This document shows positions 6,637-14,223 of a DNA stretch of 64,000 bases, piece after piece. The DNA is taken from contig AP026073.1 of the NCBI GenBank assembly GCA_024349765.1, positions 6,820,001 to 6,884,000 on the forward strand, read 5' to 3'. The position numbers and the translations under genes are program-made. Source of the DNA: Streptomyces nigrescens. GTDB taxonomy: Bacteria; Actinomycetota; Actinomycetes; Streptomycetales; Streptomycetaceae. The stretch's first letter is position 1. Each line of letters opens with the position of its first letter. The notes under the pieces were generated by a model. That model ran no database searches. It was not told where the DNA came from and was given only the letters and a program-made list of their open reading frames with translations.

Positions 6637-8064
6637 ATGTCGGAATCATGGGTCAATTCCGCCGCGGGCCTGGGCGCCGATCTGCATCTGGAACTGACCG
6701 GTCCGGGCGGCCACCGCGCCGCCCTGCTCGGCGCGCTCCGCGAGGCCGTACGGTCCGGGCGGCTGGCCCCCGGCACCCGCCTGCCGCCGTACCGCTCGCT
6801 CGCCGCCGACCTCGGCCTCGCCCGCAACACCGTCGCCGACGCCTACGCCGAACTCGTCGCGGAGGGCTGGCTCACCGCCCGCCAGGGCTCCGGCACCCGC
6901 GTGGCACACCGGGCGCAGCCGCTGACGCCCACCCGGGCCCCGGCCCACCGCGCCCCGGCGGCCCGCCCCCGGCACAACCTCCTCCAGGGGCAGCCGGACG
7001 CCGCCGCGTTCCCCCGCACGGCCTGGGTCGCCGCCGCCCGCCGGGCGCTGACCGCCGCCCCCGACGACGCGTTCGGGCCCGGTGATCCGCGCGGCCGCCC
7101 GGAACTGCGCCGCGCGCTGACCGACTATCTGGCGCGCACCCGCGGTGTCCGCACCGACCCCGGCCGGATCGTCGTCTGCTCCGGTTTCGCGCACGCCCTG
7201 CGGCTGCTGTTCCCGGCCGTCCTGCCCGGTCCGCTCGCCGTCGAGTCGTACGGCCTGCCCTTCCACCGGCAGCTCCTGGCCGCGGCCGGCACCGTCACCC
7301 GCCCCCTGGCGGTCGACGAAATCGGCGCGGACACCGGGCAGTTGACGGATCTGGACGAGGTGCGGGCGGTGCTGCTCACCCCGGCCCACCAGTTCCCCAC
7401 CGGCGTCCCGCTGCACCCCGACCGCCGGGCCGCCGCCATCAACTGGGCGCGGTCCGGCGGTGGTTACGTCATCGAGGACGACTACGACGGTGAGTTCCGC
7501 TACGACCGCCGGCCGGTCGGCGCCCTGCAGGGACTGGACCCGGAGCGGGTGATCCACCTCGGATCGGTCAGCAAGAGCCTGTCGCCCGCGGTGCGGCTGG
7601 GCTGGATGGTGCTGCCCGGCCGGCTGGTCGACGCGGTCCTCGCGGCGAAGGGCGAACGGGAGGCGTGGGCCGGGGTCACCGACCAGCTCACCCTCGCGGA
7701 GTTCCTGACGTCCGGCGCCTACGACCGGCACGTCCGCCGGATGCGGCAGCGCTACCGGCGGCGCCGGGACCAGCTGGTCGCCGCGGTGGCCGGCCATGCG
7801 CCGGGGCTGCGCGTCACCGGCATCGCCGCCGGGCTGCACGCCGTCCTCCAACTCCCGGACAACTCGGGCGAGTCGGACGAGCGGGCCGCGCTGCGGGCCG
7901 CCCGCTGGCAGGGCCTGGCCCTCGACGGACTGTCGGAGTACCGCCATCCGGAGGCGCCGACGCCGCCCCGGCACGGCCTGGTCGTCGGCTATGCCACCCC
8001 GTCCGAGAGTGCCTTCCCGGCGGCCCTGGCGGCGCTGTGCCGGGCGCTGCCGCCGGGGCCGTAG
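6637..8064 (+). CDS. MocR/PdxR-type regulator (GntR HTH plus aminotransferase domain)
   Basis: 475 aa paralogue of the regulator at 2808–4241. The winged helix (PGTRLPPYRSLAADLGLARN) spans ~18–90 and the aminotransferase-like domain spans ~115–465. It has EDDYDGEFRYDR at 280–291 and the PLP lysine in GSVSKSL, Lys313. The two MocR proteins match almost residue for residue in the HTH and around the PLP site, so they arose by duplication. It diverges from the third AhpD-like gene, its presumed target. Confidence 0.85.
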   Translation: MSESWVNSAAGLGADLHLELTGPGGHRAALLGALREAVRSGRLAPGTRLPPYRSLAADLGLARNTVADAYAELVAEGWLTARQGSGTRVAHRAQPLTPTRAPAHRAPAARPRHNLLQGQPDAAAFPRTAWVAAARRALTAAPDDAFGPGDPRGRPELRRALTDYLARTRGVRTDPGRIVVCSGFAHALRLLFPAVLPGPLAVESYGLPFHRQLLAAAGTVTRPLAVDEIGADTGQLTDLDEVRAVLLTPAHQFPTGVPLHPDRRAAAINWARSGGGYVIEDDYDGEFRYDRRPVGALQGLDPERVIHLGSVSKSLSPAVRLGWMVLPGRLVDAVLAAKGEREAWAGVTDQLTLAEFLTSGAYDRHVRRMRQRYRRRRDQLVAAVAGHAPGLRVTGIAAGLHAVLQLPDNSGESDERAALRAARWQGLALDGLSEYRHPEAPTPPRHGLVVGYATPSESAFPAALAALCRALPPGP

Positions 8065-8097
8065 GAGGACGTTCCTCCGCAGGGAGCGGGGCGCCGG

Positions 8098-9264
8098 CTA
8101 CTGGCCGGCGAACTTGCGGCTGATGCCGTCGAAGACCCGCTGCGCCTCGGGGCCGAGGTGCGGGCCGGCCAGCCAGGTGTGGGCGTTGGAGCTGATGGAG
8201 GTGTTGGAGACCAGGGTCAGCTTGCCGCCGCGGTTGACGAACCAGCCGCCGCCGGAGGTGCCGCCGGTCATCGTGCAGCCGATGCGGTGCATGGCGGGCG
8301 TGCCCTGCTGCATGACCAGCCGGCCGGGGCGGGCCGGGCAGTTCATCATCCGCGCGCCGTCGTACGGGGGCGCGGCCGGGTAGCCGAACGCGTCGAGGGA
8401 GCTGATGCCGTCGGCGGAGGGGGCGTTGAACCACACCTGTGCGGCGGCGCCGACGGTCTCCTGGAGCGACTTGCCGCTGCCGTTCTCCGGCTTCACGTGC
8501 AGCACCGCGAAGTCGTAGGCCGAGCCGCCGTTGCCGGTCTCCTCGCTGCCCATGTTGATCCACTCACCGGAGGTGGTGATCCAGTCCGCCCAGAAGCGGC
8601 CGTAGGGGGTGACCTGCTGGGCGGGGGTGGCGCCGACCTGGTTCATCGGGACGCCGTTGTCGTTGTACGACGGCACGAAGACGATGTTGCGCATCCAGCC
8701 GCCCTGCTTGCCGGAGTGCACGCAGTGGCCGGCGGTCCACACCAGGTTGGACTTGCCCGGGTGTGCCGGGTCCTCGACGATCGTGCCGGAGCAGACCATC
8801 GGGCCCTTGGGGCTGTCGAAGAAGATCTTGCCGACCGGCGCCATGTGCTGGTGGTACGGGCGGGCGACCTGCTCGGCGGTGACCGGCCGCGGCTCGGGGT
8901 CGGAGGCGGAGCCGCTGCCCACGCCGGTGGCGTTCACCCCGATCTCCGGGGCGGCCTTGGCCTTGGCCAGCCGGTCCGCCTTCCAGTGGTCCTTGATGAT
9001 CGGGTTGGCGAAGTCCGAGGCCTTGCGGGCCCAGTCGCCCCAGTCGTTCCAGCCGCCGTCCTTCCACTTCTTCAGGCCGTCGATGCTGGTCGGCATGCCC
9101 TTGGGCAGCTTCAGGCCCCCGTCGCCCGGGCCCTTCTGGTCGGCGGCGGCCGAACTGCCGGGCGCGGCGGCCTTGTCGTCGCTGGGGCCGCAGCCGGTGG
9201 CGGTGACCGCGAGCAGCGCGGCCACGGCGGCGGCCGCGGCGGTGGAACGGCGGATGGCAGGCAT
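8098..9264 (-). CDS. Secreted trypsin-like serine protease lipoprotein
   Basis: 388 aa from ATG 9264; an upstream in-frame start adds only a non-hydrophobic tail. A signal peptide with a lipobox-like TATGC (Cys25) indicates lipidation and surface anchoring. The chymotrypsin-fold triad is visible: His180 in WTAGHC, Asp251 in AYDFAVL and Ser337 in GGTSGGGW. Cysteines at ~158/181 and ~309/330 could form the usual disulphides. An ~130-residue pro-region precedes the catalytic domain. It would hydrolyse peptide bonds outside the cell; specificity cannot be read. Related actinobacterial proteins are annotated as trypsin-like or V8-like peptidases. Confidence 0.8.
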   Translation of the reverse strand: MPAIRRSTAAAAAVAALLAVTATGCGPSDDKAAAPGSSAAADQKGPGDGGLKLPKGMPTSIDGLKKWKDGGWNDWGDWARKASDFANPIIKDHWKADRLAKAKAAPEIGVNATGVGSGSASDPEPRPVTAEQVARPYHQHMAPVGKIFFDSPKGPMVCSGTIVEDPAHPGKSNLVWTAGHCVHSGKQGGWMRNIVFVPSYNDNGVPMNQVGATPAQQVTPYGRFWADWITTSGEWINMGSEETGNGGSAYDFAVLHVKPENGSGKSLQETVGAAAQVWFNAPSADGISSLDAFGYPAAPPYDGARMMNCPARPGRLVMQQGTPAMHRIGCTMTGGTSGGGWFVNRGGKLTLVSNTSISSNAHTWLAGPHLGPEAQRVFDGISRKFAGQ

Positions 9265-9520
9265 GGAAGCGGAAGTCCCCCCGGTGCGTGGCGGCCGCGG
9301 CACGCGGCGCCATGGTGTGGTGTGTCATGTCCCGTCTCGGACTGCGCCCTACTATGCCGCCCCTCAGGGCTCGCGGGACGGCCAGGGCCGGAAGGCCGGG
9401 GGACATAACAGGAGGGATCGCCGCACGTCGGACGGCCCCGCACCGGCGGCAGCGGTGCGGGGCCGAGTGCCGCCCGCGCTCCCCCCACAGGAGGCAGGCA
9501 GCGGCCGGGGGGCGGAAGAC
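9265..9520. other. Intergenic region upstream of the protease gene
   Basis: About 256 bp separate the protease start from the terminator at 9521. It must carry the protease promoter, read leftward. I see no conserved operator, repeat or convincing small gene in it. Confidence 0.3.
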
Positions 9521-9560
9521 GGAGAGGCCCAGGACCTCGGGGGTGGTCCTGAGCCTCTCC
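9521..9560 (-). terminator. Rho-independent-type hairpin
   Basis: Arms 9521–9536 and 9545–9560 pair over 16 bases with one mismatch around an 8-base loop. It sits 25 bp beyond the stop of the minus-strand gene at 9585–10010. There is no U-tract, as is common in Streptomyces. Confidence 0.75.
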
Positions 9561-9584
9561 TGGAGGTGGGCCTGTGGCGGGTGG

Positions 9585-10010
9585 TTACCGCAGGAGCTTG
9601 ACGATCAGCTCCAGCACGTACTTGTCGACCTTCTCCAGGACGATCCGGACCGGGCTCGACGGCTTGAGGGTCTTCACCCACTTCCGGAAGGCGGCGACGC
9701 CCTTCTTCGCAGCGGCCTTGGCCTCCTTGTAGTGCTTGCCGAGCACCTTCTTGAGGAACTTCACGATCGCCTTGGCGCGGTCCTTGGCGTCCTTGCCCGA
9801 AATGCCCGGCACCTGGGCCTTGTCGAGGCCGGCCGCGTAGGTCACCGCGGTGAGGGTGTTCACGTCACCGGCCGAGCGGACCGCGCCCACCTGGACCGAG
9901 GAGACGACCGGCGTCCGGGAGTGCTGGGCCGCGCTGGCCATGGGTGCCGCGACACCCAGCGTGACCGCGGCGGCGAGGGCGGTGGCGGCCATCCGCATCG
10001 TCTTGCGCAT
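9585..10010 (-). CDS. Secreted Lys-rich amphipathic protein, unknown function
   Basis: 141 aa from the ATG at 10010, preceded by AGAGGAGTTCC. A clear signal peptide (RMAATALAAAVTLGVAAP, then a SAAQ cleavage-like site) is followed by a mature chain whose second half is strongly basic and amphipathic (KAIVKFLKKVLGKHYKEAK, AAAKKGVAAFRKWVKTL). It contains no cysteine and no domain I recognise. The helix pattern resembles membrane-active or nucleic-acid-binding peptides, but this is only a compositional impression. It is flanked by two good terminators, so it is probably monocistronic. Confidence 0.65.
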   Translation of the reverse strand: MRKTMRMAATALAAAVTLGVAAPMASAAQHSRTPVVSSVQVGAVRSAGDVNTLTAVTYAAGLDKAQVPGISGKDAKDRAKAIVKFLKKVLGKHYKEAKAAAKKGVAAFRKWVKTLKPSSPVRIVLEKVDKYVLELIVKLLR

Positions 10011-10195
10011 GGAACTCCTCTTCTCTCTTTCGCGGCGCACCGGTTGTCGGTGATCGCCGGAAGGAGTCTTCCGCCGCCGTCCGGCATTCCGCTATTGCCT
10101 CTTCGGGCATCGGACGGATGGCCAACGGACTTCCGGTCATTGACCGAAAGGGACGCCCGCGGAGGGGAATTGAGGATTTCGACCGAAGGTAAAGG

Positions 10196-10228
10196 AACCT
10201 CCTCGCCCGTCCCCAGGGCGAGGAGGTT
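10196..10228 (-). terminator. Hairpin terminator after the LuxR-type gene
   Basis: AACCTCCTCGCCC (10196–10208) pairs perfectly with 10216–10228 over 13 bases around a 7-base loop. Flanking GGAA/TTCC extends the stem past a one-base bulge. It lies 18 bp beyond the stop of the gene ending at 10247. Confidence 0.75.
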
Positions 10229-10246
10229 TCCGGCGGCCTGCCGGGA

Positions 10247-10582
10247 TTACGAACGGTCCACCGGGAGACTGCCGTCCGGCGGGCTGATGTCGTGATGGTG
10301 GGCGTAGGCGAAGATGGCCGCCTCGATACGGGTGGCCACCTCAATCTTGGTCATGAGATTGGCCAGGTGAGCCTTGACGGTGCGTTCGGTGATGCCGAGT
10401 TGCTGCCCGATCTCCCGGTTGGACGCGGCCTTTCCGATGAGGATGAGCACTTGGCGTTCGCGCGGCGTCAGATGAGGGATTCTGGAGGGGTCTCCCGGTG
10501 TCGGGCGCGGGCTCGTGGGGTACGCCACGGTTATCCGCGCAGCCGATAGGTCGCTTTTGTTGCACGTATGACTCTGAGGCAA
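10247..10582 (-). CDS. Solo LuxR-type HTH protein
   Basis: 111 aa with only a GerE/LuxR DNA-binding domain (residues ~40–95: LTPRERQVLILIGKAASNRE, then ITERTVKAHLANLMTKI). There is no receiver or ligand-binding domain, so it is either an orphan DNA-binding protein or needs a partner. The recognised start is a TTG at 10582 with GGAAGG upstream; a GTG at 10528 would give 93 aa. It is flanked by a gene for a secreted basic protein and, divergently, by a secreted protein gene. The 430-bp upstream region may hold its targets, but no operator is evident. Confidence 0.65.
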   Translation of the reverse strand: MPQSHTCNKSDLSAARITVAYPTSPRPTPGDPSRIPHLTPRERQVLILIGKAASNREIGQQLGITERTVKAHLANLMTKIEVATRIEAAIFAYAHHHDISPPDGSLPVDRS

Positions 10583-11014
10583 AGCAGTTCTACCTTCCCC
10601 GTATTCTGCTTATGAGTCCTGCTGGGCACGGTCGACCCGCTTTCTCCCCGGTTGGTCGAGTCGGGGTTCCGGCGGACGAACATGGGCGTGCGGTCATCGT
10701 GCGCTGCGGTCCGCGGTCCGCCCCGGCTGTGACTCCGGGAGGCGGGCGCGGTGACCGCCCGACGCGGCCTCGGCCCGGCATGAGCGGCGTCACGGTCGGT
10801 AACTGCCCAGCAAAGCGAGGCCACATGGCCGGAAAGAGCACTTACCGCAGATCTTAAAGGGTTCCTAAACCGCCGGTACGAGTTTGCGAAGTGGATCTCC
10901 CCGACCCCGGCCTGTCCCGAGGGGCACCGGCCAAAGGGTCAATACCGCCCGCGCGGCCCCGTTCGTACGCTCGGTCTCCCCTCCGTACCCCGGAACAGAG
11001 CAAGAGGAGATTTC
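10583..11014. other. 432-bp divergent intergenic region
   Basis: It separates the LuxR-type gene from the secreted-protein gene at 11015. The part around 10550–10620 is unusually AT-rich for this genome (for example TCGCTTTTGTTGCACGTATG) and likely holds the leftward promoter. A second AT-rich patch, CAGATCTTAAAGGGTTCC, lies at ~10848–10865. An open frame at 10498–10857 lacks coding character. I see no RNA gene. Confidence 0.35.
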
Positions 11015-11752
11015 ATGAGCAGCGGTTCCACCATGCGCCGGATCGGGTCGGCCGCCGTGGCCGGCGCGGCGGCGCTCACGGCGCTGGCACCCGCGGCCTC
11101 GGCCGCCGGCCGGCCGGCGGCGCCGGCCCCCGTGGGCGCCGCGGAGCAGTCGCTCACGAGCAAGCTGACGGTCACGGGCTACCTGCAGTACCTGGCGTCC
11201 CGGCACACCCCCGAGGCGAAGCGGACCCTCAAGGCGTTCCGCGCGCTGCCGAAGGCCAAGCAGCAGAAGTTCGTCGGCTACCTGCAGAACCGCAAGGTCT
11301 ACCAGGCGCTCACCGCGTCGCTGAAGGGCACCACCCGGCCCGGGGGCCTGCGCAGGGCCGCTCCGTACAACCCGGACGTGTCGTTCGTGAAGGAGGTGCG
11401 GGTCGAGACCAAGGGGAAGGTCGCCGGTGCGGTGAACACCCGGGTCGGCTTCGCCATGTCGGAGGAGATCTTCGGCATCCCGGTCACCACCGAGAAGGTG
11501 TGGGTGCAGTACCTGGCCAAGGGCGGCCGGGCCACCCAGCTCAAGGGCGGCGGCGCGACGGTGACCAACGTCAACGCGGCGGTGGACATCAAGGGCGGCG
11601 GCACGCCGCGCCTGTTCCGTGGGGCGGCCACCCTCTCGGCCACCTGGAAGGCCACCCCGCGCTACGCCTCCTTCGGCAAGGGGCTCGACAAGCTCCAGGC
11701 CCTCGACGCCGGTGTGCAGGGCTACTGGCGGGCGAGCCTGCACAACGCCTGA
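11015..11752 (+). CDS. Secreted protein of unknown function
   Basis: 245 aa. A twin-domain export signal starts MSSGSTMRRIGSAAVAGAAA and ends at a probable ASAAG cleavage site. The mature N-terminus is helical (LTVTGYLQYLASRHTPEAKR, ALPKAKQQKFVGYLQN), followed by a β-rich half with valine/threonine alternation (VSFVKEVRVETKGKVAGAVN, VWVQYLAKGGRATQLKGG). No catalytic motif or cysteine is seen. The ATG is well supported by AGAGGAGA at 11001–11008. It may interact with the cell surface; nothing in the neighbourhood defines the role. Confidence 0.65.
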   Translation: MSSGSTMRRIGSAAVAGAAALTALAPAASAAGRPAAPAPVGAAEQSLTSKLTVTGYLQYLASRHTPEAKRTLKAFRALPKAKQQKFVGYLQNRKVYQALTASLKGTTRPGGLRRAAPYNPDVSFVKEVRVETKGKVAGAVNTRVGFAMSEEIFGIPVTTEKVWVQYLAKGGRATQLKGGGATVTNVNAAVDIKGGGTPRLFRGAATLSATWKATPRYASFGKGLDKLQALDAGVQGYWRASLHNA

Positions 11753-11773
11753 GCCGGTGCGGACCGCCGCGCG

Positions 11774-12019
11774 TCAGGGACGGGCGGCGGCCACCCTCGG
11801 GTCCCGGTACGCGGCGGCGCGCGGCTGCCGTCCCGCGCCGCCCGGTCCTCCTGATGCCCCATGGCGGAACTCCCCGAGTTGTTCCGCCGTGGGGTACCAC
11901 TGTTTCTGGCAACGGCAGCACCACCAGCGCCAGTTGTCCCAGTCGGTACTGGTCTGGGTGGTGTCCTTCCACAACCAGTCGTCACAGTCGGTCGTGGGGC
12001 ATTTCGGAGGAAGCGGCAT
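11774..12019 (-). CDS. Small Cys/Trp-rich protein, putative zinc ribbon
   Basis: 81 aa. The first half contains CPTTDC and later WWCCRCQKQW, giving a C-x4-C ... C-C-x-C arrangement that could bind one zinc ion, with six tryptophans in about 30 residues. The second half is a low-complexity tail that overlaps the direction of the convergent neighbour. The start at 12019 has GAGGA nine bases upstream. The coding part is less GC-biased than usual here. Function unknown. The gene could be a short DNA- or RNA-binding adaptor, but only the metal-ligand pattern supports this. Confidence 0.45.
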   Translation of the reverse strand: MPLPPKCPTTDCDDWLWKDTTQTSTDWDNWRWWCCRCQKQWYPTAEQLGEFRHGASGGPGGAGRQPRAAAYRDPRVAAARP

Positions 12020-12176
12020 GGTGGCATCCTCGGGCGTCCCGGCCCGTGCGCCGGGCGGAACTCCCCGGCCGCCATCCGAACGGGTGAGCCCCCACCCGGC
12101 TCACCAGGACCTGACCGACGGGTCCTAGGCTCCTTTCGGACAACACCCCGCCACGCGCCATCCGATGAGGAGACCC

Positions 12177-13142
12177 ATGTCCCCACCCGGCCCCGGACCC
12201 GGGCCCGCGGCCCCGTCGTTCACCGAGCCGCCGCCTCCGCCGCGGCCCGGGCCCGGTGCCGGGCCGGCGCCGCGGCGGTCCCGGACCGGGCTGGTGGCGC
12301 AGTTCGTGCTGCAGTTCGTCTACCTCCCGCTGTGGGTCCTGGTCGCGGTCGGGCTGGTCGTCCTCGCGATCTGGCTCGACGGCGCCGGCAACGCCAACGT
12401 CGGCCCGCCGCCCGGGGTGTTCAGCTTCTCGAAGGCCGCGCTCTCCTGGCGGCGGCTGCGCATCGAGTGGCGCGGACGGGCCGAGGACTGGGCGCCGTTC
12501 ACCGAGGAACTGCTGCGGGGACGGTTCGCCAAGGCGGAGGAGAACAGCGGCTGGGCGCCGGCCCTGCTCCCGCCGAGCGGCGTCCGGCGGGCCACCACAC
12601 AGCTGCCGCTGCGCCACTACCGCGGTCTGGGCGCGGGCGGCGTCGAGCAACTGGCCCGGCGCCACGGCTGGTCGGTGGACTGGACCCGGCACCGCGCCGG
12701 CACGGAGAAGGTGCACCTCTTCCGGCTGCTGCCGCCCCCGGTGCACACCGGGGTGCCCGACCCCTGCGGCCCGCCGGTGCCGCCCGGCGCACCCTGGGGA
12801 CCGCTGCCCGCCCGGCTCGCGATGCCGCTGCTGACGTTCGTCTTCCTGCCGCGGCTGCGCACGCTGGAGCTGCGCCGCGACCCGGAGGCGTACGCGGCCC
12901 ATCTGCGGAGGTACCTGGCCAAGCGGTTCGCCACGGAGCTGGCCCGCGACCGGCGCGCCCACTACACCGCCGACGACGACGGCCGGATCCTGCGCCGGGT
13001 CGCCGTCAGCAGCCGGCACTACCGCGCGGCCGGCGCCCAGGCGGTGCTGCGGGTGGCCGCCGAGCAGGGGTGGCGGCTCGACCACTCGTACCGGACCGAG
13101 CCGGAACGCACCGTGCGGCTGTGCCGCCCGGACGGCCCGTAG
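12177..13142 (+). CDS. Membrane protein with an internal repeat, unknown function
   Basis: 321 aa from ATG 12177, preceded by GATGAGGAGA. A Pro-rich cytoplasmic start is followed by one strong membrane segment (~40–65: FVLQFVYLPLWVLVAVGLVV) and then a soluble domain. A second, weaker hydrophobic segment occurs near 215. Two similar ~40-residue modules are visible: HYRGLGAGGVEQLARRHGW and, near the C-terminus, HYRAAGAQAVLRVAAEQGW. Each continues with a Glu/Arg-rich strand ending in HLFR or RLCR. This suggests a duplicated domain. Homologues are common in Streptomyces but have no known role, as far as I recall. Confidence 0.6.
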   Translation: MSPPGPGPGPAAPSFTEPPPPPRPGPGAGPAPRRSRTGLVAQFVLQFVYLPLWVLVAVGLVVLAIWLDGAGNANVGPPPGVFSFSKAALSWRRLRIEWRGRAEDWAPFTEELLRGRFAKAEENSGWAPALLPPSGVRRATTQLPLRHYRGLGAGGVEQLARRHGWSVDWTRHRAGTEKVHLFRLLPPPVHTGVPDPCGPPVPPGAPWGPLPARLAMPLLTFVFLPRLRTLELRRDPEAYAAHLRRYLAKRFATELARDRRAHYTADDDGRILRRVAVSSRHYRAAGAQAVLRVAAEQGWRLDHSYRTEPERTVRLCRPDGP

Positions 13143-13164
13143 CCGAGGGTTCGCCCGGCGCACG

Positions 13165-13202
13165 CGAAGGGGGTGCGGGCCCACGGGCCCGCACCCCCTT
13201 CG
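13165..13202. terminator. Bidirectional hairpin terminator
   Basis: An 18-base perfect inverted repeat (13165–13182 / 13185–13202) with only two bases between the arms lies between the convergent genes ending at 13142 (+) and 13226 (−). It should stop transcription both ways. Confidence 0.85.
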
Positions 13203-13225
13203 TCCGACGTCCGGCCGGCGACCGC

Positions 13226-14221
13226 CTACTTCTTCTTCGGCAGCCAGCTCTTCCAGACGTCCGGGTGCTTGTCCACCCACCGCTTGGCCGCCTCATCGGC
13301 GGACAGGCCGCCCGAGGCGATGGATTCGGAGACCTCGTTCTGGTCGTCCTTGGTCCACTTGAAGTTCTTCAGGAACGCCGCGGCACTACCGCCGCTCTTG
13401 GCGAAGTTGGTGTTGAAGTACTTCTGGAGCGGGGTGGTGGGGTACGCGCAGTCGATGGACTGCGGGTCCTTGGTGCCCTTCTCCGCACAGGCGTCGGTGT
13501 ACTTGGGGAGCTTGACCTCCACCATCGGCACCTGGTTGAAGAGCCACTGCGGCTCGTACCAGTACGTGAGGAAGGACTTCTTCGCCTTGGCGAACTGCTG
13601 GATCTGGGTGATCTGGGCCGCCTCGGAGCCGGCGAACACCACCTCGTAGTTGAGGTGGAGGTTCTTCACCAGCGCCTTGTCGTTGGTGACGTAGGACGGC
13701 GAACCGTCCATCAGCTGGCCCTTGTTGCCGCTCTCGGACGTGCGCAGCTGCTTGGCGAACTTGTTGAGGTTCTTCCAGTTGGTGACCTCGGGGTGCTTGT
13801 CGGCCCAGTACTTGGGCACCCACCAGCCGATGTGGCCGGTGACGCCGTTGCCGCCGCCCGCGGTGATCGTCTTCTTGTCCTTGACGTACCGCTTCTCCTG
13901 GTCCGGGTGGCCCCAGTCCTCCAGGATCGCGTCGACCCGGCCCTGGCTGAGGGCGTCCCAGGCGGGGATCTCGTCCACCTGGACGGTGTCGACGTGGTAG
14001 CCCAGCTGGTGTTCCAGCAGGTACTTGGCGACGGCCACGTTGGACTGCGCGCCGACCCAGGTCTGCACGGACAGCGTGACCGACTTCGAGCCCTTGGCCG
14101 CGGCGAACGGCGAGGTCTGCTTGGTCATGTCGGCCTTGCCGCAGGCGGACAGGGACAGCGAGAGCGCCACCGTGCCGGCGAGCACGGTCGTACCGAGGAA
14201 GGCTTTGCGCGTACGGGACAT
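13226..14221 (-). CDS. Glycine betaine ABC transporter substrate-binding lipoprotein
   Basis: 331 aa from ATG 14221. The lipobox LSLSAC (Cys ~26) marks it as a surface lipoprotein. The body matches OpuAC/ProX-type binding proteins: VTLSVQTWVGAQSNVAVAKY, DEIPAWDALSQGRVDAILED, YEPQWLF and the C-terminal GLSADEAAKRWVDKHPDVWK. Several tryptophans and tyrosines could form the quaternary-amine cage. It starts two bases after the permease stop and is the last gene of the choline/betaine locus. It would deliver glycine betaine or a related osmoprotectant to the permease. Confidence 0.88.
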   Translation of the reverse strand: MSRTRKAFLGTTVLAGTVALSLSLSACGKADMTKQTSPFAAAKGSKSVTLSVQTWVGAQSNVAVAKYLLEHQLGYHVDTVQVDEIPAWDALSQGRVDAILEDWGHPDQEKRYVKDKKTITAGGGNGVTGHIGWWVPKYWADKHPEVTNWKNLNKFAKQLRTSESGNKGQLMDGSPSYVTNDKALVKNLHLNYEVVFAGSEAAQITQIQQFAKAKKSFLTYWYEPQWLFNQVPMVEVKLPKYTDACAEKGTKDPQSIDCAYPTTPLQKYFNTNFAKSGGSAAAFLKNFKWTKDDQNEVSESIASGGLSADEAAKRWVDKHPDVWKSWLPKKK

Positions 14222-14223
14222 GA

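Noticed and set aside
10498..10857. Open frame between the LuxR-type gene and the secreted protein gene
   Set aside because: Weak codon bias, starts inside the LuxR gene on the other strand and shows no recognisable protein.
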